Shown here in pieces: positions 33,146 through 45,751 of a DNA stretch of 64,000 nt. The stretch lies in the NCBI GenBank assembly GCA_023935145.1, contig CM043703.1, positions 21,997,227-22,061,226 on the forward strand. The letters are read 5' to 3'. The translations under genes were made by a program, and so were the position numbers. The notes beneath the pieces were generated by a model. The model saw nothing but the letters and a program-made list of their open reading frames with translations. It was not told the DNA's origin and ran no database searches. The stretch comes from Bretschneidera sinensis (lineage: Eukaryota > Streptophyta > Magnoliopsida > Brassicales > Akaniaceae). How positions within the stretch are numbered: the stretch's first letter is position 1; each line of letters starts with the position of its first letter.

Positions 33146-34530
33146 GGGAACTTTATCTGAGTGTTGTGCACTGCTCATGTTTCTAGTATTTTTCTATTTG
33201 TTTTATCTGAGTGCTTTCTGTTGTTTGTGTTTGATTTTGATTTTGCCGATGATGAGAAATATATTGACTTTATTATAGCCATTGAAAATTTGAAAAATTT
33301 TGTGTTTGTCTGTGTGCTTGAATTTGTTGTTGGATTTATTTTACATCGAACTCTTTGAACTCAATGAGCACGTACACCTAAGTACTTTGTTGTCTTGCTG
33401 TTTCGGAGAGCGTTTATGTGAGCAGTGTAGTCTTGTAATCTCTTGGACTCTAGAACTTGTTTGAAGACCACTCGAGGCGAAATCCTAGGTAGTACTATAC
33501 CAAAGAAAGGATCTAGGCCATGTTTGGAAAGTCTGAGCCTTTCTAGCCAACCCTTGATATATGAGTATCCTTAGTTTTCCTCTTTTGAGCTTGGAAACAT
33601 GTTGTTTTGTCACCCAATCATCTAACCTATTTCCCTTTCAAAAAAAAAAAAAAAATCTCTACCTTTCACCTGTAAGCACATTGATTAATAAAGGGACTAT
33701 TCTCTTTAGTGGTGACAGAGGATTGAGCAAGAGAAAGTAGTCTTCACTTGGCTATGATAAGTATCACATACTTCCCATCAAGAGTGACCAAGGGAAAGAT
33801 CGAAGTTACAAAGTTTTACCACACGAACTATTTGATCAAGTTGTATTCTGCTTATCACAAGTAGCTGGCAAAGCTGTGTTTGATCGTCGTGTACATGTTA
33901 TGTTATAGTTTCAGTAATGCACACAGAAACAAAGACTAGTGCTACTATAGTACAAGCGTATGAAAAAAAAAAGAAAAAGAAAAGAAGAAGAAGAAGAAGA
34001 TGTGACAAAAGCAAAAGTATTGGAAGTATTCCATGATAACTGAGGGGAAGTTTGAAATAAAATTTTTTATTGGTTGATGTGCTTAAGGTGATATGAACCT
34101 CAAATCAATCTTTTACCATACCTTAACCTTAGCCAAAGTTATAAGCTGAATAAAGTCCTAGTGATCTCGGGTATTGTCATGGCCTACATTAGTGGAGAGT
34201 GGTGTGAAAAGCAAGCTTATGGACTTTGAAAGATTGGCATTATCGTACTTACTTGCATAAACCGATCAGAGTGGCAAGACGATTAAGTTTATAAAGGTGT
34301 TGCACACACACACGTTTGAAGAATTTGATGTAAAGATAAAGCTAGCAATAAATTTGAAATTCTAGAAATTGGTAGCATTTGGAAAGTTTTTCGTGCGTTA
34401 TAATTTATATGAAATCTTTGAGGCATGTTATATCAAATCTAATCAAACCATATCGCACTCTTAGGATGTGTGTGCACAGAATTTTGTTCTAGTTTGCTCG
34501 AGGACTAGCAAAAACGTAAGTTTGGGGGTG
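33146..34530 (+). other. E7 3' noncoding region and terminal polypurine tract
   Basis: No recognisable protein. It contains a purine microsatellite (about 33963-34000, GAA-rich) and the terminal tract AAGTTTGGGGGTG (34518-34530) against the 3' LTR. Confidence 0.7.
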
Positions 34531-35975
34531 TGATAACTCTGAATAAATCATGTTATTATACTGCTTTTAGGCACATTTTTGGTGTTGATCTTAAGCATTA
34601 GAATTATGTTGCATGTGTTTTTAGCAATTTGAGTTTAGTTTTTCTTATTCCACTAATAAGTTGTTTTAGTTGATTTATCAATGCTAAGTCATGGAAATTT
34701 ATTGTGCAGACACTTGCTAGAGCACTAGAGAGCACTGGAAGGCCAAAATGCACAAAGAAGACAGAAACTCAAGGATGCAGCGCCGGGATGTTGGCGCTGC
34801 AGCGCTGGTAGCTGGCAAAAAGAGACCAATTTGGACAGAAAGTTGGCGCTGCAGCGCCAGAAAGTTAGAGCTGCAGCACCAGAATGGGGTTTTAAATACG
34901 TCTTGAAGCTGCAGCGCTGGGATGTTGGCGCTGCAGCGCCAACCCGCGGATTTTGAATGTTATAAATAGAAACCCTAGCTGAACAAAAGGGAGGCGGTAG
35001 AGAGAAGGAAGAAAACAGAATTTGGAGGAGAGAAGACGAAAGATGAGAGTTGGAGACACTCCAGAAGGCTACGCATCAAGCTCTTAAATCATTCTTCTCC
35101 GGTTTTGTATTATTCTTATCTAACTATGTTGATGTTTTATAATATGAACATGGATTGTTTGAATATTATTATGGAGTAGATATTTTTGTGTTAAGGATAG
35201 ATGGATCCTAAACCTTTATCTTGAGTGTTGTTTGGACAAGTGGAATTTAATGTGTTTTTCAAAGAATGTGTTTTATTGCTCTTAATGCTTTTTATTATTT
35301 TGATTCCTTCTTTAGGCATGGTGATGTGTCGAATAGAGAAGCCATGCTTTTATGAATGGTTGAACTAATGAACATGATATTGGATTGTTATCTATGCAAA
35401 GGCCAGGGTAAAACATGCCATGAATGGAATAGGAGTAACCGAATAGGGATTCTAGGAAGTTCATGTGGTCCGCTTAAATCGTAACCGAATAGGGAGATTT
35501 AACTAAAAAGAATCCAAAAACACTTAATGCTTCTTAATTTGAATTAATCTAGAATAGACCTGGAATACAAATATTTGAAGTTAATGATTCTTGAGATTTG
35601 TGGTTAGACATGGAATATGGATAACCAATTTATTAGGGATTCTACCATCTTGAAAAACGTATTAAACAAAACTTGTCCATTCGAAACTCTTGTCAATTAG
35701 GGTTTAGGTGAAGTCGAGTCCTTAGCATGTTAGTTCATAAGAGTCTTCGTTCCAAAGTTTGCAAATCATCCGTTATTTACTATTGCGTTTTGTTTTCCCC
35801 TTTTGTTAATTGTTAGAAAACTTTTCTTCTACAATTATTCGTTTGCTCAAATAATAGTAAGAGTTGAGTCATAATTTCTATAGTATTTGTTCAGTCCTCG
35901 TTGGGAATGATATTTACTCATCATTTTATTACTTGAACAATTAGTGCACTTGCTAGTGTCAATTTCATCGCATCA
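34531..35975 (+). repeat. E7 3' LTR
   Basis: Same ends as the 5' LTR; 1445 bp against 1448, differing by scattered substitutions. It holds the palindrome array and TATAAATA (34961-34968). It is followed directly by the target duplication CAAGT. Confidence 0.93.
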
Positions 35976-35982
35976 CAAGTCC

Positions 35983-37995
35983 TCAAGGGGCGACCGCCTC
36001 TGGAGGCATGCCATTTGGTAGGGTGGCTGCCTCTTCCTCGACCTCAACCCTATCCTCTGTTTGGGCAGCCACTTTCTCATCGCTGTCTTCATCAATCGCG
36101 GTCGACTCCTCCTCCAAAGGGTCAACCAGGTCCAAAGTCGATAAGTCGACCTCGGGGTAGAGGGCTTCAACTTTCCTCTTGGTCTCCAAGAAGCCCTCAA
36201 GGTACTGTAGACCCCCCTCCTCTTCGACAGCCCCTCGATAGGAAGCCAAGTCCTTGAAAGTAGCCAGGGCATCCTCTGCAGCCCTCTGAGTATGAGCCTC
36301 GACCTCCTCAGTAAACCATTATTCCAAGGCCACAACAGCATCCATCTCCTGAGTGGCCTCAACCCTGGCCTGGTCGGCCGCATCCAAAGACGTATATAGC
36401 TGGCGGATGAGCTCGACACTTTTGTCCACCTTCTACTGAACCTTACCCAGCTTTTCAGCAGTGTCCATGCACCGACGTGACAACACCACCAGCAACACAT
36501 CTGACTGAAATAAGACAAGGATCGTTAGCTGCCAAGATAAAGGGAAAATCTAAGGAAATGAAAGGAATAGCTTTTTACCTGAGAAGTTAAGGCCTCAGCA
36601 GCGGAACAGAGCGCCTCAATTGGCCTCCATGAAAGCTCCAGCATATCCCAAGGCAGGACCCCTAAGATTAAGTGTTCCTAGGCCACCCAGGGATGAGATA
36701 AGATGGAATCGTCAATCTTTAAGCCCTAGTTAGACGTGAAGACCGTCGCACTCGAAAGGGCACCGTGGGATGAAAACAGAGACTAGAGCACAGCCAGAGT
36801 CACCCTCGGTTCAAGGGAGAGCTTGGAAGGGCTCTCTAGGTCTATAGGAGTGGGGGAAGGAGCCCGTGGCCTCTTCCTCACAATCGAGGTAGAAATGGGC
36901 TACTTCTTCGCTTGGGCTGCCTTCTTCTCTCCAAGGAAAGCTTCCTGGCCTTGGCCATCGCTTCTATCTCTGCCTAAAATAGAAGAAAAAATGTATAAGT
37001 ACAGAATGAACGGACAAGAGTGCAAAGTAAAATATAAAAAGAATGATAAACAAAAGGAAAAAAAGGCACAAGTATAAAGTAATGGGTGCATGGGTTACCA
37101 CTTTCTATGGACTCTTCAGGGCATTGAGGCCAGAGGCCACCCCTCATCAATTCATCATTGTCGTATAAAACCTCCATGTCCAAGGGCGCGACCACCATGG
37201 CGTTTAACGTCTCTTGCTTGTGGAATATAAGGCTTAGCTTGGACAAAAACTCCTCTCACTTTGGATGAAAAAGAATGACTTCTTCCACCTTTTAATTGAA
37301 TAGGGCATCTTCCTAAACAACCTTCTCTTCACCCTCGAACTGATCACGACCCACTCAGTTTGGTCGTGTTTGCTTATCTGGAAGTGGGCCTTGAAGATGT
37401 TGATATTCATCAGTCCCTCCACCTCCGTACAAACGCAGATAAAGGCTATGATCAGCCGCACCGAGTTTGGTACCAGCTAGCACAATACTATGTCAAAGTA
37501 CCTTAGTATTGCACAAAAAAAAAGATGGAGGGGAAATCGGAGCCCGACCCTCATGTATTGCTCATACACACTTATTTTGTAGGACGCGTGGCTCAAAAGA
37601 ACATCACATACCCTCTCCCCAACCCTGGTTGGCCTAAGGACACACTCGATTGGAATATGGTATGTCCTTTGGATCACCTCGAGATCCTCCTCCTCCATTT
37701 GGCTAGGTACAGTGTTCACCTCGAACGTCCATTGCACCCTCTCCTCTATAGCCATATCCCTCTTCAGCTCGATTAAGGTAGTATCTACCTCTTTTTCATC
37801 CCTAGAGGTGGATTCCACTTCTTACTCCCCCTCTTCCACTGCCACGTAAGGCATCATGGCCAGTGGCCCCTCCCTGGCCTCTGCACCATCCGAGAACTCA
37901 CTCCCAGTGGAGGATGAGCTCGACCCCGTCTCCCCGGATGTACTACCATCACTACCACTACTTAGCCTATCGCGAAATCTATCTACTAAAGACAT
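35983..37995 (-). pseudogene. E6 antisense extra ORF (putative gypsy-type transposon protein)
   Basis: Antisense to E6 pol and placed after it. The ATG is at 37995 (MSLVDRFRDRLSSGS), followed by a Ser/acidic N-terminus with one TAA near 37824, then the domain known as 'putative gypsy type transposon' (HIPIECVLRPTRVGERVC, SVYEQYMRVGLRFPLHLFF, about 37640-37490, continuing LVPNSVRLIIAFICVC at about 37475-37428). The C-terminal exon is acidic (LVDPLEEESTAIDEDSDE). GT-AG introns are suggested at about 36974-37098 (GTAACCC...TTTTAG) and about 36505-36581 (GTAAAAAG...TTTCAG). Tat elements such as Grande and Retand are known to carry antisense ORFs here. Several in-frame stops show it is decayed. 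Confidence 0.68.
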
Positions 37996-38225
37996 GAAAA
38001 AGTAGACAGAAGAAACTCACCAAAATATGATGGCCCGAACAGTTCCTTCTCAGCCAAAGCCACGTGCACCCTCGAACCTCAAGCACCGTCGAACCTCAGT
38101 CACCCTTAAACCTCAAGACAACTTCGAGCACCCTCCCACTAAAATCAACTCCGAGCACTCTCAAATTTTTGGGACGAATCTGTGGGCTTTCAAATTTCTT
38201 CTCTGTTTACAAGTGAAGTGCAAAC
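37996..38225 (+). other. E6 spacer before E8
   Basis: Upstream region of the antisense ORF, likely its promoter side. Short repeated CTCGAACCTCAAGCACC-like pieces occur at about 38070-38170. No gene is seen. It is cut at 38226 by E8. Confidence 0.5.
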
Positions 38226-40348
38226 TGTAACGACCCATAGCAAGTTGGCCACCCCCGAGATGGTGTCATCATTTATTGAAATCTCAGCACAACACATATA
38301 CGCAACAATAAAAATAATATCAACTGCAATTATTACATCATTCCTCAACCCTCAACAGAGGAGATACATCATTCAGATCTCAACTTAAACATTTTATACA
38401 ACGTAATATGCATGAATATTTATAATTTTTTTTATTAGTCTGCGGATATGGACCATGTGGCTTGAACATAATGTCTTCGTTTGAATCTCAGCTCACTAAA
38501 CTATCTGTCTTGCCTGCTGCGTTAAATCATTGTACAATAAGGATTGAGCTTCACAAGCTCAGTGAATTAAATTTACTAGATGTATTCAATTATATACTCC
38601 CAGTTATATCTTATAATTCAATTACTTCTAATAATCTTCTGATATTCATTCATCTCTTTCCTCAAATAATTCAATAACAATATTATGTAATCACTACTCA
38701 ATTTCATAATTCCCTAATTACACAATCTCTTCTTAAGTTACTCATCAGACATATCAATCTTTCAATCATATATTTAATCATCTCTAAATTCTCAATTCAA
38801 CATCATAATTTACCTCATTATGAGGTTCACAGAATATAATCAATCACTCAGACAATTCTCATCATATCATACTTCCATATTTCCTTCTCATCATATTTGT
38901 CTCTCTGTGAGACTCATTCATCTATCAATAAATTTACACTCAAGAATAACACTTTAGCATCTCAAGCAATAACAATCAATATTTAAAGTAAATGCAATGC
39001 GTGAATTTAAATGTTATTATTATTTGGGAACATCTTCCCACATATGGACATGTTTTAGCTTTGACCGGCTGCCTTCCCGGTTCTTTCATTCTCATTTAGA
39101 CCGACTGCCTTCTCGGTTCTTTTATTCTCATTTAAACCGACTGCCCTTCTGGTTCTTTTATTTTCATTTAGACCGGCTGCCTTCCTAGTTCTTTTATTTT
39201 CATTTAGACAGACTACCTTCCCGGTTCTTCTATTTCATGCATATGCATATGAATAATAATATAAAAACAAGTAGTATTCTAACACTCAAATTAGCTATCA
39301 TGCTTCTTCTCAAATTATTATTTGATCAATTTCACTAAATTCTTCTCCTCATATATCATATCAAATCATCAACCATAGCTCATCAAGAATTTCGTTTATC
39401 ACCTTCATTATTAATATGAGTCATTATTCTAATAATATTACTTCTCATATAATAATTCTCTACATACCAATTTTTCTTGTCATACCCATCAACCAACTTT
39501 CATCTATCCTCAAATCATAAGTTAATAATTTATTCAAATATTTTCACTATATATTTCATATTTATCTTGATTACTTAAAGTAAATCTAACTCACCACGTA
39601 GCATTTAGAGCTACCCGTGGATCACCTCGTTGCATTTCTTGCTCCTTTTAGCAATTTCCTCCGATTGCTGATCGTCAACACCTGACATAATATTTATATT
39701 AAAATTTTCAATTAATTCTTCCATAATTCACCCCCTTTGAAAATTCCTACATTGAATTTCAGAAATTTTCATATATGCTAAATTTCAAAAATAAAATTCA
39801 CAATATTACCTTTTGTTTTTCTTAAAGCTTTTCATGATTCTCTGTAAAATTCTCCCGTAAACCTCTTCGAAATTTTACTCTTTCAACTTTTCTTTCAGTC
39901 TCCAAGTGTTTAAAGAAATAGAGTAGTTTGTATTAAAGAAGAGAGAAAACCAAACAGGATTTGGTAAGATTTAATAAAATAACAAAAACTATATATATAT
40001 AAACTTCACTGTCCCACCGTTTTTCACTTTCTCTCTGTCAAACATGCAATTTGCATGTTGTCTTTGACAACACTTGGACTCCAGGGGTTGTCCATTCATT
40101 TTTTTTTCTTTTTTATCTTTTTTTTAAAAAAAAAACTATAACATTTTTTTCCTTTTCTTTTTATCCACGCCAGGATAATTGCGTTTTTTTTCTTGTTTTC
40201 TTTTTCTTTGTAACTACACCCAATGTGCTTAGTTTTTTTTAAAGAATTATATTATTCAAATAATAAACCTTTCATGTATATATTATTTTATTTTAATTTC
40301 ATGTCATATTTATCAAATTACCCATACTTTAAGAACATGGTTATTACA
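38226..40348 (-). repeat. E8 3' LTR
   Basis: 2.12 kb. The minus strand begins TGTAATAACC (40348) and ends GGTCGTTACA (38226). It contains about five copies of a 39-41-bp minisatellite (39061-39228; ACCGG...CCGGT within each unit) and a TA-rich TATA region (about 39990-40004). Small open frames here are not genes. The polypurine tract lies outside the right end at 40349-40363 (minus strand TAAGGTGGGTAGAAT). Confidence 0.85.
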
Positions 40349-40497
40349 ATTCTACCCACCTTACAAAAATTTCGTCCCCGAAATTTCCTTACCTAACTCA
40401 AGAAACAATTGTGAAAAATATTTTTTCATAGTTGTCTCATGCTCTCATATAATCTCTTCAACATATTTATTTCGTCATAGAATTTGAATTAATGGAA

Positions 40498-41515
40498 TTA
40501 CTTTATTACACAAAACTTTTTCTTTCTGTCTAGAATTCTGACGGGTACTTGTATAATGGTCAAATCTTCCTGAAGTTCTACAGCTTGGCTTGAAATATTA
40601 TGAGATCCATCATGTAAACACTTTCTCAAAATTGAAACATGAAATATATTATATAAGTGTTTTAATTCTGGAGGCAAATCCAGGCTATTCACAACTAGCC
40701 CAACTTTCTCAATAACCTCATAGAGTCCCCCATACCTGGGACTCAACTTTCCTTTCCTTTCGACCCTCAACACACATTTCCATGGAGATATTTTTAAATA
40801 CACCAAATAACCTACTTGAAACTCAAGAGGTCTTCTTCTATTATCAGCATAACTATTCAGTCTACTCTATGTTGCTTTAAGGTTTTCTCTAACTAGTTTG
40901 ATCCCCTCAATTGTTAACTTAATAATTTATGGACGAAATATATTTCTCTCTCCCATTTCTTCCCAACATATAGGAGTTCTACACCTTCTACTATACAATG
41001 CCTCAAACGATGCCATTCCAATACTAGATTGATGTTAATTATTATAAACAAATTCAATCAATGACAAGTAAGCATCCCAACTTACTGAGAACTCACCACA
41101 TTTGCCCTCAACATATCTTCTAATACATTAATAATCCTTTTTACCTGCTCATTTGTTTGAGGATGAAGAGTTGTACTAAATTGAAATTGTGTACCTGTGG
41201 TTTTCTGAAAGCCTTTCCAAAACCAAGATGTAACTCTAGTATCTCTATTTGACAATATATTCAATAATACTCCATACAACCTCACAATCTTAGCTACTTA
41301 TAGTTCAGCCAACTTTTTAGGACTCCAATTTGTTTTAATTGGAAGAAATTGAGATGACTTAGAAAGTCTATCTATTATCACTTACACTGTATCATGACCT
41401 CTTTGTGTACGAAAAAATCCAGAAATAAAATCCATGCTTATATTTTTCTATGGTCATTCAAGCACAAGAAAAGACTGTAGTACAAACCAAACATTTAGAA
41501 ATATATTAAGCTACA
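40498..41515 (-). pseudogene. pol: E8 integrase fragment
   Basis: On the minus strand from 41515: DVA.YISKCLVC (the Cys pair of the zinc-binding part), HGFYFWIFSYTKRS and DRLSKSSQFLPIK (core), NILSNRDTRVTSWFWKGFQ (second catalytic Asp region, about 41240), TTLHPQTNEQVKRIINVLEDMLR (Glu lies in EQ, about 41150), then the chromoviral C-terminus VYLKISPWK, GKLSPRYGG, LPPELKHLYNIFHVSILRKC, VPVRILDRK (40806-40498). No clear chromodomain is readable after it. Several stops and shifts. Confidence 0.83.
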
Positions 41516-41520
41516 TCCCT

Positions 41521-42518
41521 TGTTGGAAATCACCTTGACAAGATGCCCAGATGGTGATCTTCCAAACACCCAAGTCTAGAATGACTTGTAGAAAGAAATA
41601 CAGTAATCGAAAGCAAGAAAGAAAAGAAGACAAGCGATTTGTTATCGAGGTTTGGCAATAGCCTACGTTCCTGTGAGTTCCTCTGAACTTTCTGCACTAA
41701 ATCAATAGTTCTTTACAATTACAGCAACCCTCTTCAAGAAACCTCAAGTTCTTGAAGAAACCAAGAAGAGAAGAAAGAAGATGATAAGAACTATTACAAT
41801 GCTCTCTATCTATACTACTCTCTCTTCTTTATAACCAGCCTCTCTACAATGAGTTCCTCTTGTGTTTTATGTCTTTATACTCTCACATAATTCTCTCTTG
41901 TATTGTGTCTTGTCACTCTTTACAATTGATCTCAAAGTATGTCACAAACTTATCAAGTTGAGAATGAAGCTAGGTAACCCCTTATATAGTGCACCTACTT
42001 TTTGTCCAATCTTGAGAGTCAATCTCCACCCTTAGATTTTGATGACCATTTAACCATGGCCCTCCATCAATCCTAAGTGGTGCTGTGCATTTTAACCTTG
42101 CATTCACGCACCTAAAAGGAGTTTTAAACAAGCTGTCCATGTGTGCATCAGTTTGCCTAGCACCTAGGCACTGAACAGGGAGCGGTGAGGCGCTAGGCAA
42201 AGCTCCTTTGCACCACATTCCGGGCGATGCGGTGCTGGTCGAGGGGCGGTGCAGCGCTGCCCTTCTCCAAGCAGCTTCCTTGCTAGGCAGTGAGGTGTTG
42301 GTGAAGGGGCGATGAGGCGCACACTGATGCTGCCCTTCACACAGCAGTGCGCACTACTTTGCTTTGTTGATTAGGGGTGTGCACACACACCCAAATAGAT
42401 GCACACACATGTGTGCACTCCTTTAACATGATGTATTTTAATCTTCTAACCTTGGTTTAGACTTTAACCATCTTTGAACCATGTTTAGACATGTTTAAAC
42501 CTTAGACAAATACCAACA
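41521..42518 (-). repeat. E9 3' LTR
   Basis: The minus strand runs TGTTGGTATTTGTCTAAGG...GATTTCCAACA. The TATA (TATATAAG on minus) is at 41981-41988. A GC-rich stretch of repeated GCGGTGAGGCGC / GGTGCTGG pieces (42130-42360) and a GCACACACATGTGTGCAC palindrome (about 42401-42418) lie upstream of it. The polypurine tract adjoins at 42519-42533 (minus strand ACAAAGGTAGAAATT). Confidence 0.9.
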
Positions 42519-42769
42519 ATTTCTACCTTTGTCTAAGTGTTTAAACTCGAACCATTGTGCAGAGAACTTCAGGATCCAAACTCATCTTGAGTCATTAATT
42601 AACCAACTCCAATCCTAAGTAGTCCAAGAAAATGATTGAACTTACTTAGAAGTAGGACTTTAGTACCTAAATCCGTAGGATTTTCTTCCGTGGCTACCTT
42701 ATCCACATGGATGCATCATTTCATAACATTTTCCCGAATGAAATGATACCGAACATCCATGTGCTTTGT

Positions 42770-44344
42770 CCTCTCATGGAACACAAGATTCTTACACAAG
42801 TGCAATGCACTTTAACTATCCGAAAACACCACAACCTACTCCTCCAGTACCTTCAACTCTTCCAGCAACCCTTTGCGCCACATAGCCTCCTTAATGGCTT
42901 CCGTAGCCGCTATATACTCAGCCTCGGTTGTTGAGAGTGCTACCACTGGCTGCAACTGAGCCTTCCAACTTACACAACATCCATTTAAATTGAAGAAGTA
43001 AGAGGTAATCGATCTCATTTTATCCCGGTCTGCTCCATAGTTCGAATCCGCAAAACCCTCAAGGCAGATGGACTTACCTCTCTTCTCATAAACCAGCCCT
43101 ACTTCTAGGCTTCCCTTCAAGTACCTCAGCAACCACTTCATCCCAAGCCAATGCTCATTTTCAAGATTACTCATAAACCTGCTGAGAACACTCATTACAT
43201 GAGCAATGTCAGGTCTAGTGCTAACCATGGTGAACATAACAAAACCAACCGCACTAGAGTAGGGGACTTTTTCCATTTCCTTCTTCTCCACTTTTGATCT
43301 CGGACATTGATCGCTAGAGAGCTTGAAATGACCAGCAAGGGGAACCTTCACTCGTTTACTATCTTCCATAGAGAATTTAGATATTATCTTCTCTATGTAG
43401 GAAGTTTGAGAGATCTTCAATCTGTTTCTCTCCCTTTCCCGGATGATACACATCCCAAGGATCTTCTGTGCATGGCCAAGATCCTTCATCTCAAACTCCT
43501 CACGAAGTTGAGCTTTCAATTTCCTTATCCTCTCCATGCAGCTCCCAACCAGCAACATGTTATCAACATAGATGAGGATGATCACCACTTCCTCAACCTT
43601 CTGCCCCTTATAGTACAAGCATAAATCATAGTAGCTTCTCATAAAACCTAGGCTGATTACAAAGGAATCAAACCTCATATTCCATTGCCGAGGTGATTGC
43701 TTCAGGCCATAGAGAGATTTCTTCAATTTGCACACCAACTCTCCATGCCTTCCTTCCTCATAGCCTTCGGGTTACCTCATGAAAATGGTCTCATCGAGCT
43801 CTCCATGTAAGAACGCTGTCTTCACATCCATTTCCTCAATTTCCCAATCGAATTAGACCATCAATGCTAACACTATCCGTATCGTCTTGTACTTCACAAC
43901 CGGTGAAAAGATTTCGGTGAAATCTATGCTTTCTTTTTGTGTGAACCCATTCGTCACCAGCCTAGCTTTATACCGGACTTCATTCCCTAGAGTATTCCCT
44001 TCTTGGATCTTATAGATCCATCTACAATCCATAACTCTCTGTTTTTCAGGTTTGGACACTAACTTCCAAGAGTTGTTCTTCATCAAAGAGTCCATTTCTT
44101 CCTCCATAGCCAGCTGCCACTTTGACGAATCCTTACACTCAATGGCATCCGTGTAAGTTTCTGGTTCAACCTCTCCTTCTGTCCAAGGAACTGCTACATT
44201 AGCATCCACAAACCCATATCTCAAAGATGGTCTAACCACCCTCCTTTCTCGGTCTCTTGTGAGCTGGTAGTCATTATGACTTACTGCATCAACCTCTTTT
44301 TGTTCAACCCCTTCTTGAGTTTCTTGAGTATGGCCTTCATTCAA
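42770..44344 (-). pseudogene. pol: E9 reverse transcriptase and RNase H
   Basis: On the minus strand: WQLAMEEEMDSLMKNNSWKLV (about 44120), WIYKIQEG, KARLVTNGFTQKE, FTEIFSPVVKYKTIRIVLALMV to a stop at about 43853, then MDVKTAFLHGELDE (about 43830), LVCKLKKSLYGLKQSPRQW (43738 onward), the active site IYVDNMLL (about 43570; YVDD is the family norm, so one catalytic Asp is lost), SAVGFVMFTMVSTRPDIAH, and RNase H with ALSTTEAEYIAATEAIKEAM (about 42940-42890). Stops near 43853 and 43780 interrupt. The frame from 43738 to 42836 is otherwise open. Confidence 0.87.
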
Positions 44345-45740
44345 GGGCTCTACCTAGTTCGAACCCTCTTACCTTCCTTGCTCTACCTAAACCGAACTCT
44401 CCTTGATGCGATGCTCCACAACTTTCGGACTAGTTTGCTCACTAGCCCCTGCAGGGTTAGTTTTTTTCCAAGTAAGGAAATAACAATTTATTAAAAATAA
44501 CATCCCTACTTATAATGAGTTTCATGCCTTTCTTTTCTAAGGACCACAACCTATATCCCTTAACCCCATCGCCATATCCTAGAAATATGCATTTTCTAGA
44601 TCTTGGGCTAAGTTTATCCTCCTTTTGATGTGCATATGCAGCACACCCAAAAGTCCTAAGGTTGCTTAATTCAGAGGGTTTCCCACTCCACATCTCCATG
44701 GGAGTCTTGAGCTCTAAAGCTATAGAGGGTGATCTATTTACCAAGTATGCAGCTATAGCCACAACTTCTCCCCAAAAATATTTTAGTAAACCGGATCCTA
44801 TTAACATGCACCTAACCTTTTCCATAAGGGTTCTATTCATCCTCTCAGCAACTCCATTTTGCTGAGGTGTTGTTACAACCGTTCTATGTCTTAGAATGCC
44901 TTTTAATTCACAAAATTTATCAAAATCCTTATTACAAAATTCTAAGCCATTATTGGTTCGTAAAGCCTTAACTACCCTACCTGTTTGAGTTTCCAGCAAC
45001 TTCTTCCACACAACAAATTTGTCCAAGGCATCTGATTTATTTCTAAGTGAATAAAACCACACTCTTCTTGAATAATCATCAATTAAAGACAGAAAGTAAA
45101 AGTTACCTCCCTGTGTTGGTGTTCTTGCTGGTCCCCAAAGGTCCAAATGAATGTAGTCAAGAATCCCCTTAGACTTGTGCACTCCGGTGTTGAAGCTGAT
45201 CCGGTGTTGCTTCCCAAGAATGCAACTCTCACAGAAATCTAGTTTCTCTACTTTGTCTCCTCCAAGTAGACCATCCTTGCTAAGAAATTGCAGGCCCTTT
45301 TCACTCATGTGTCCCAAGCGAGTGTGCCAAATGGCTGCCCTATCCATCTCAGCTATCAAGCTTGCTGCTTGATCATTGATTTATGTCTGTCCGATCATCT
45401 TATAGAGTCCATCGTTTCTTGCTGCCTTGATCACTACCGAAGATGCCTTGGCCACCTTGTGTTTTTCTCCCTCTACTTTGCATGTATACCCCATGGAATC
45501 CAGCAGCCCTAATGAGATCAAATTTCTCTTCAAATCTGGAAGATACTTCACATTTTGTAGCATCTTTGTGACTCCATCAAACATCCTTAATTGGATGTCT
45601 CCAATCCCCCTCACTTGGCAAGAATTGTCATTCCCCAAGAAGACCCTTCCATCATTGATCTCCTTGAAAATCTTGAACCATTCATTGTGAGGGCACATGT
45701 GATAAGTACACCCGGAATCTAGAATCCACTTTTCGCTGCC
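44345..45740 (-). pseudogene. pol: E9 protease and integrase
   Basis: The protease active site region lies near 45725-45700 (minus strand WILDS, then CTYHMCPHNEWF). The GAG-pre-integrase part (45698-45381) is followed by the integrase zinc-binding H..H..C..C (HTRLGHMSEKG, FCESCILGKQH), the core DYIHLDLWGPA (first Asp), RTNNGLEFCN (Asn where the second Asp is expected) and PQQNGVAERMNRT (Glu). One TAA at about 45378 splits an otherwise continuous frame. An extra A in the A-run at about 44465 shifts the frame at the integrase end. The second catalytic Asp appears lost. Confidence 0.86.
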
Positions 45741-45751
45741 TTACCTCCTGC

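Larger units (their letters stand above)
28300..35975 (+). mobile_element. E7: non-autonomous Athila-like element
   Basis: A complete 7.68-kb element. The two LTRs are 1448 and 1445 bp, the primer site is tRNA-Asp, and there is a long fused Gag-protease-RT/integrase frame, an internal palindrome array, a hairpin with internal polypurine tract, and a terminal tract. A perfect 5-bp target duplication CAAGT lies at 28295-28299 and 35976-35980. It is inserted in E6 between integrase and the antisense ORF. The LTRs are very similar to each other, so this is among the younger insertions. Confidence 0.93.

Noticed and set aside
33963..34002. Regulatory GAA repeat
   Set aside because: Simple purine microsatellite in noncoding tail; nothing ties it to function.
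35973..36518. Arg/Trp-rich 181-residue minus-strand protein
   Set aside because: Alternative frame of the antisense ORF exon; composition is atypical, and it starts at an inferred intron border.
35983..37995. Host gene captured by transposons
   Set aside because: Domain type, position after Tat pol and antisense orientation match the known extra ORF of Tat elements.
42836..43738. Functional copia RT
   Set aside because: Although 300 codons are open, the active site reads YVDN and upstream stops separate it from its start.
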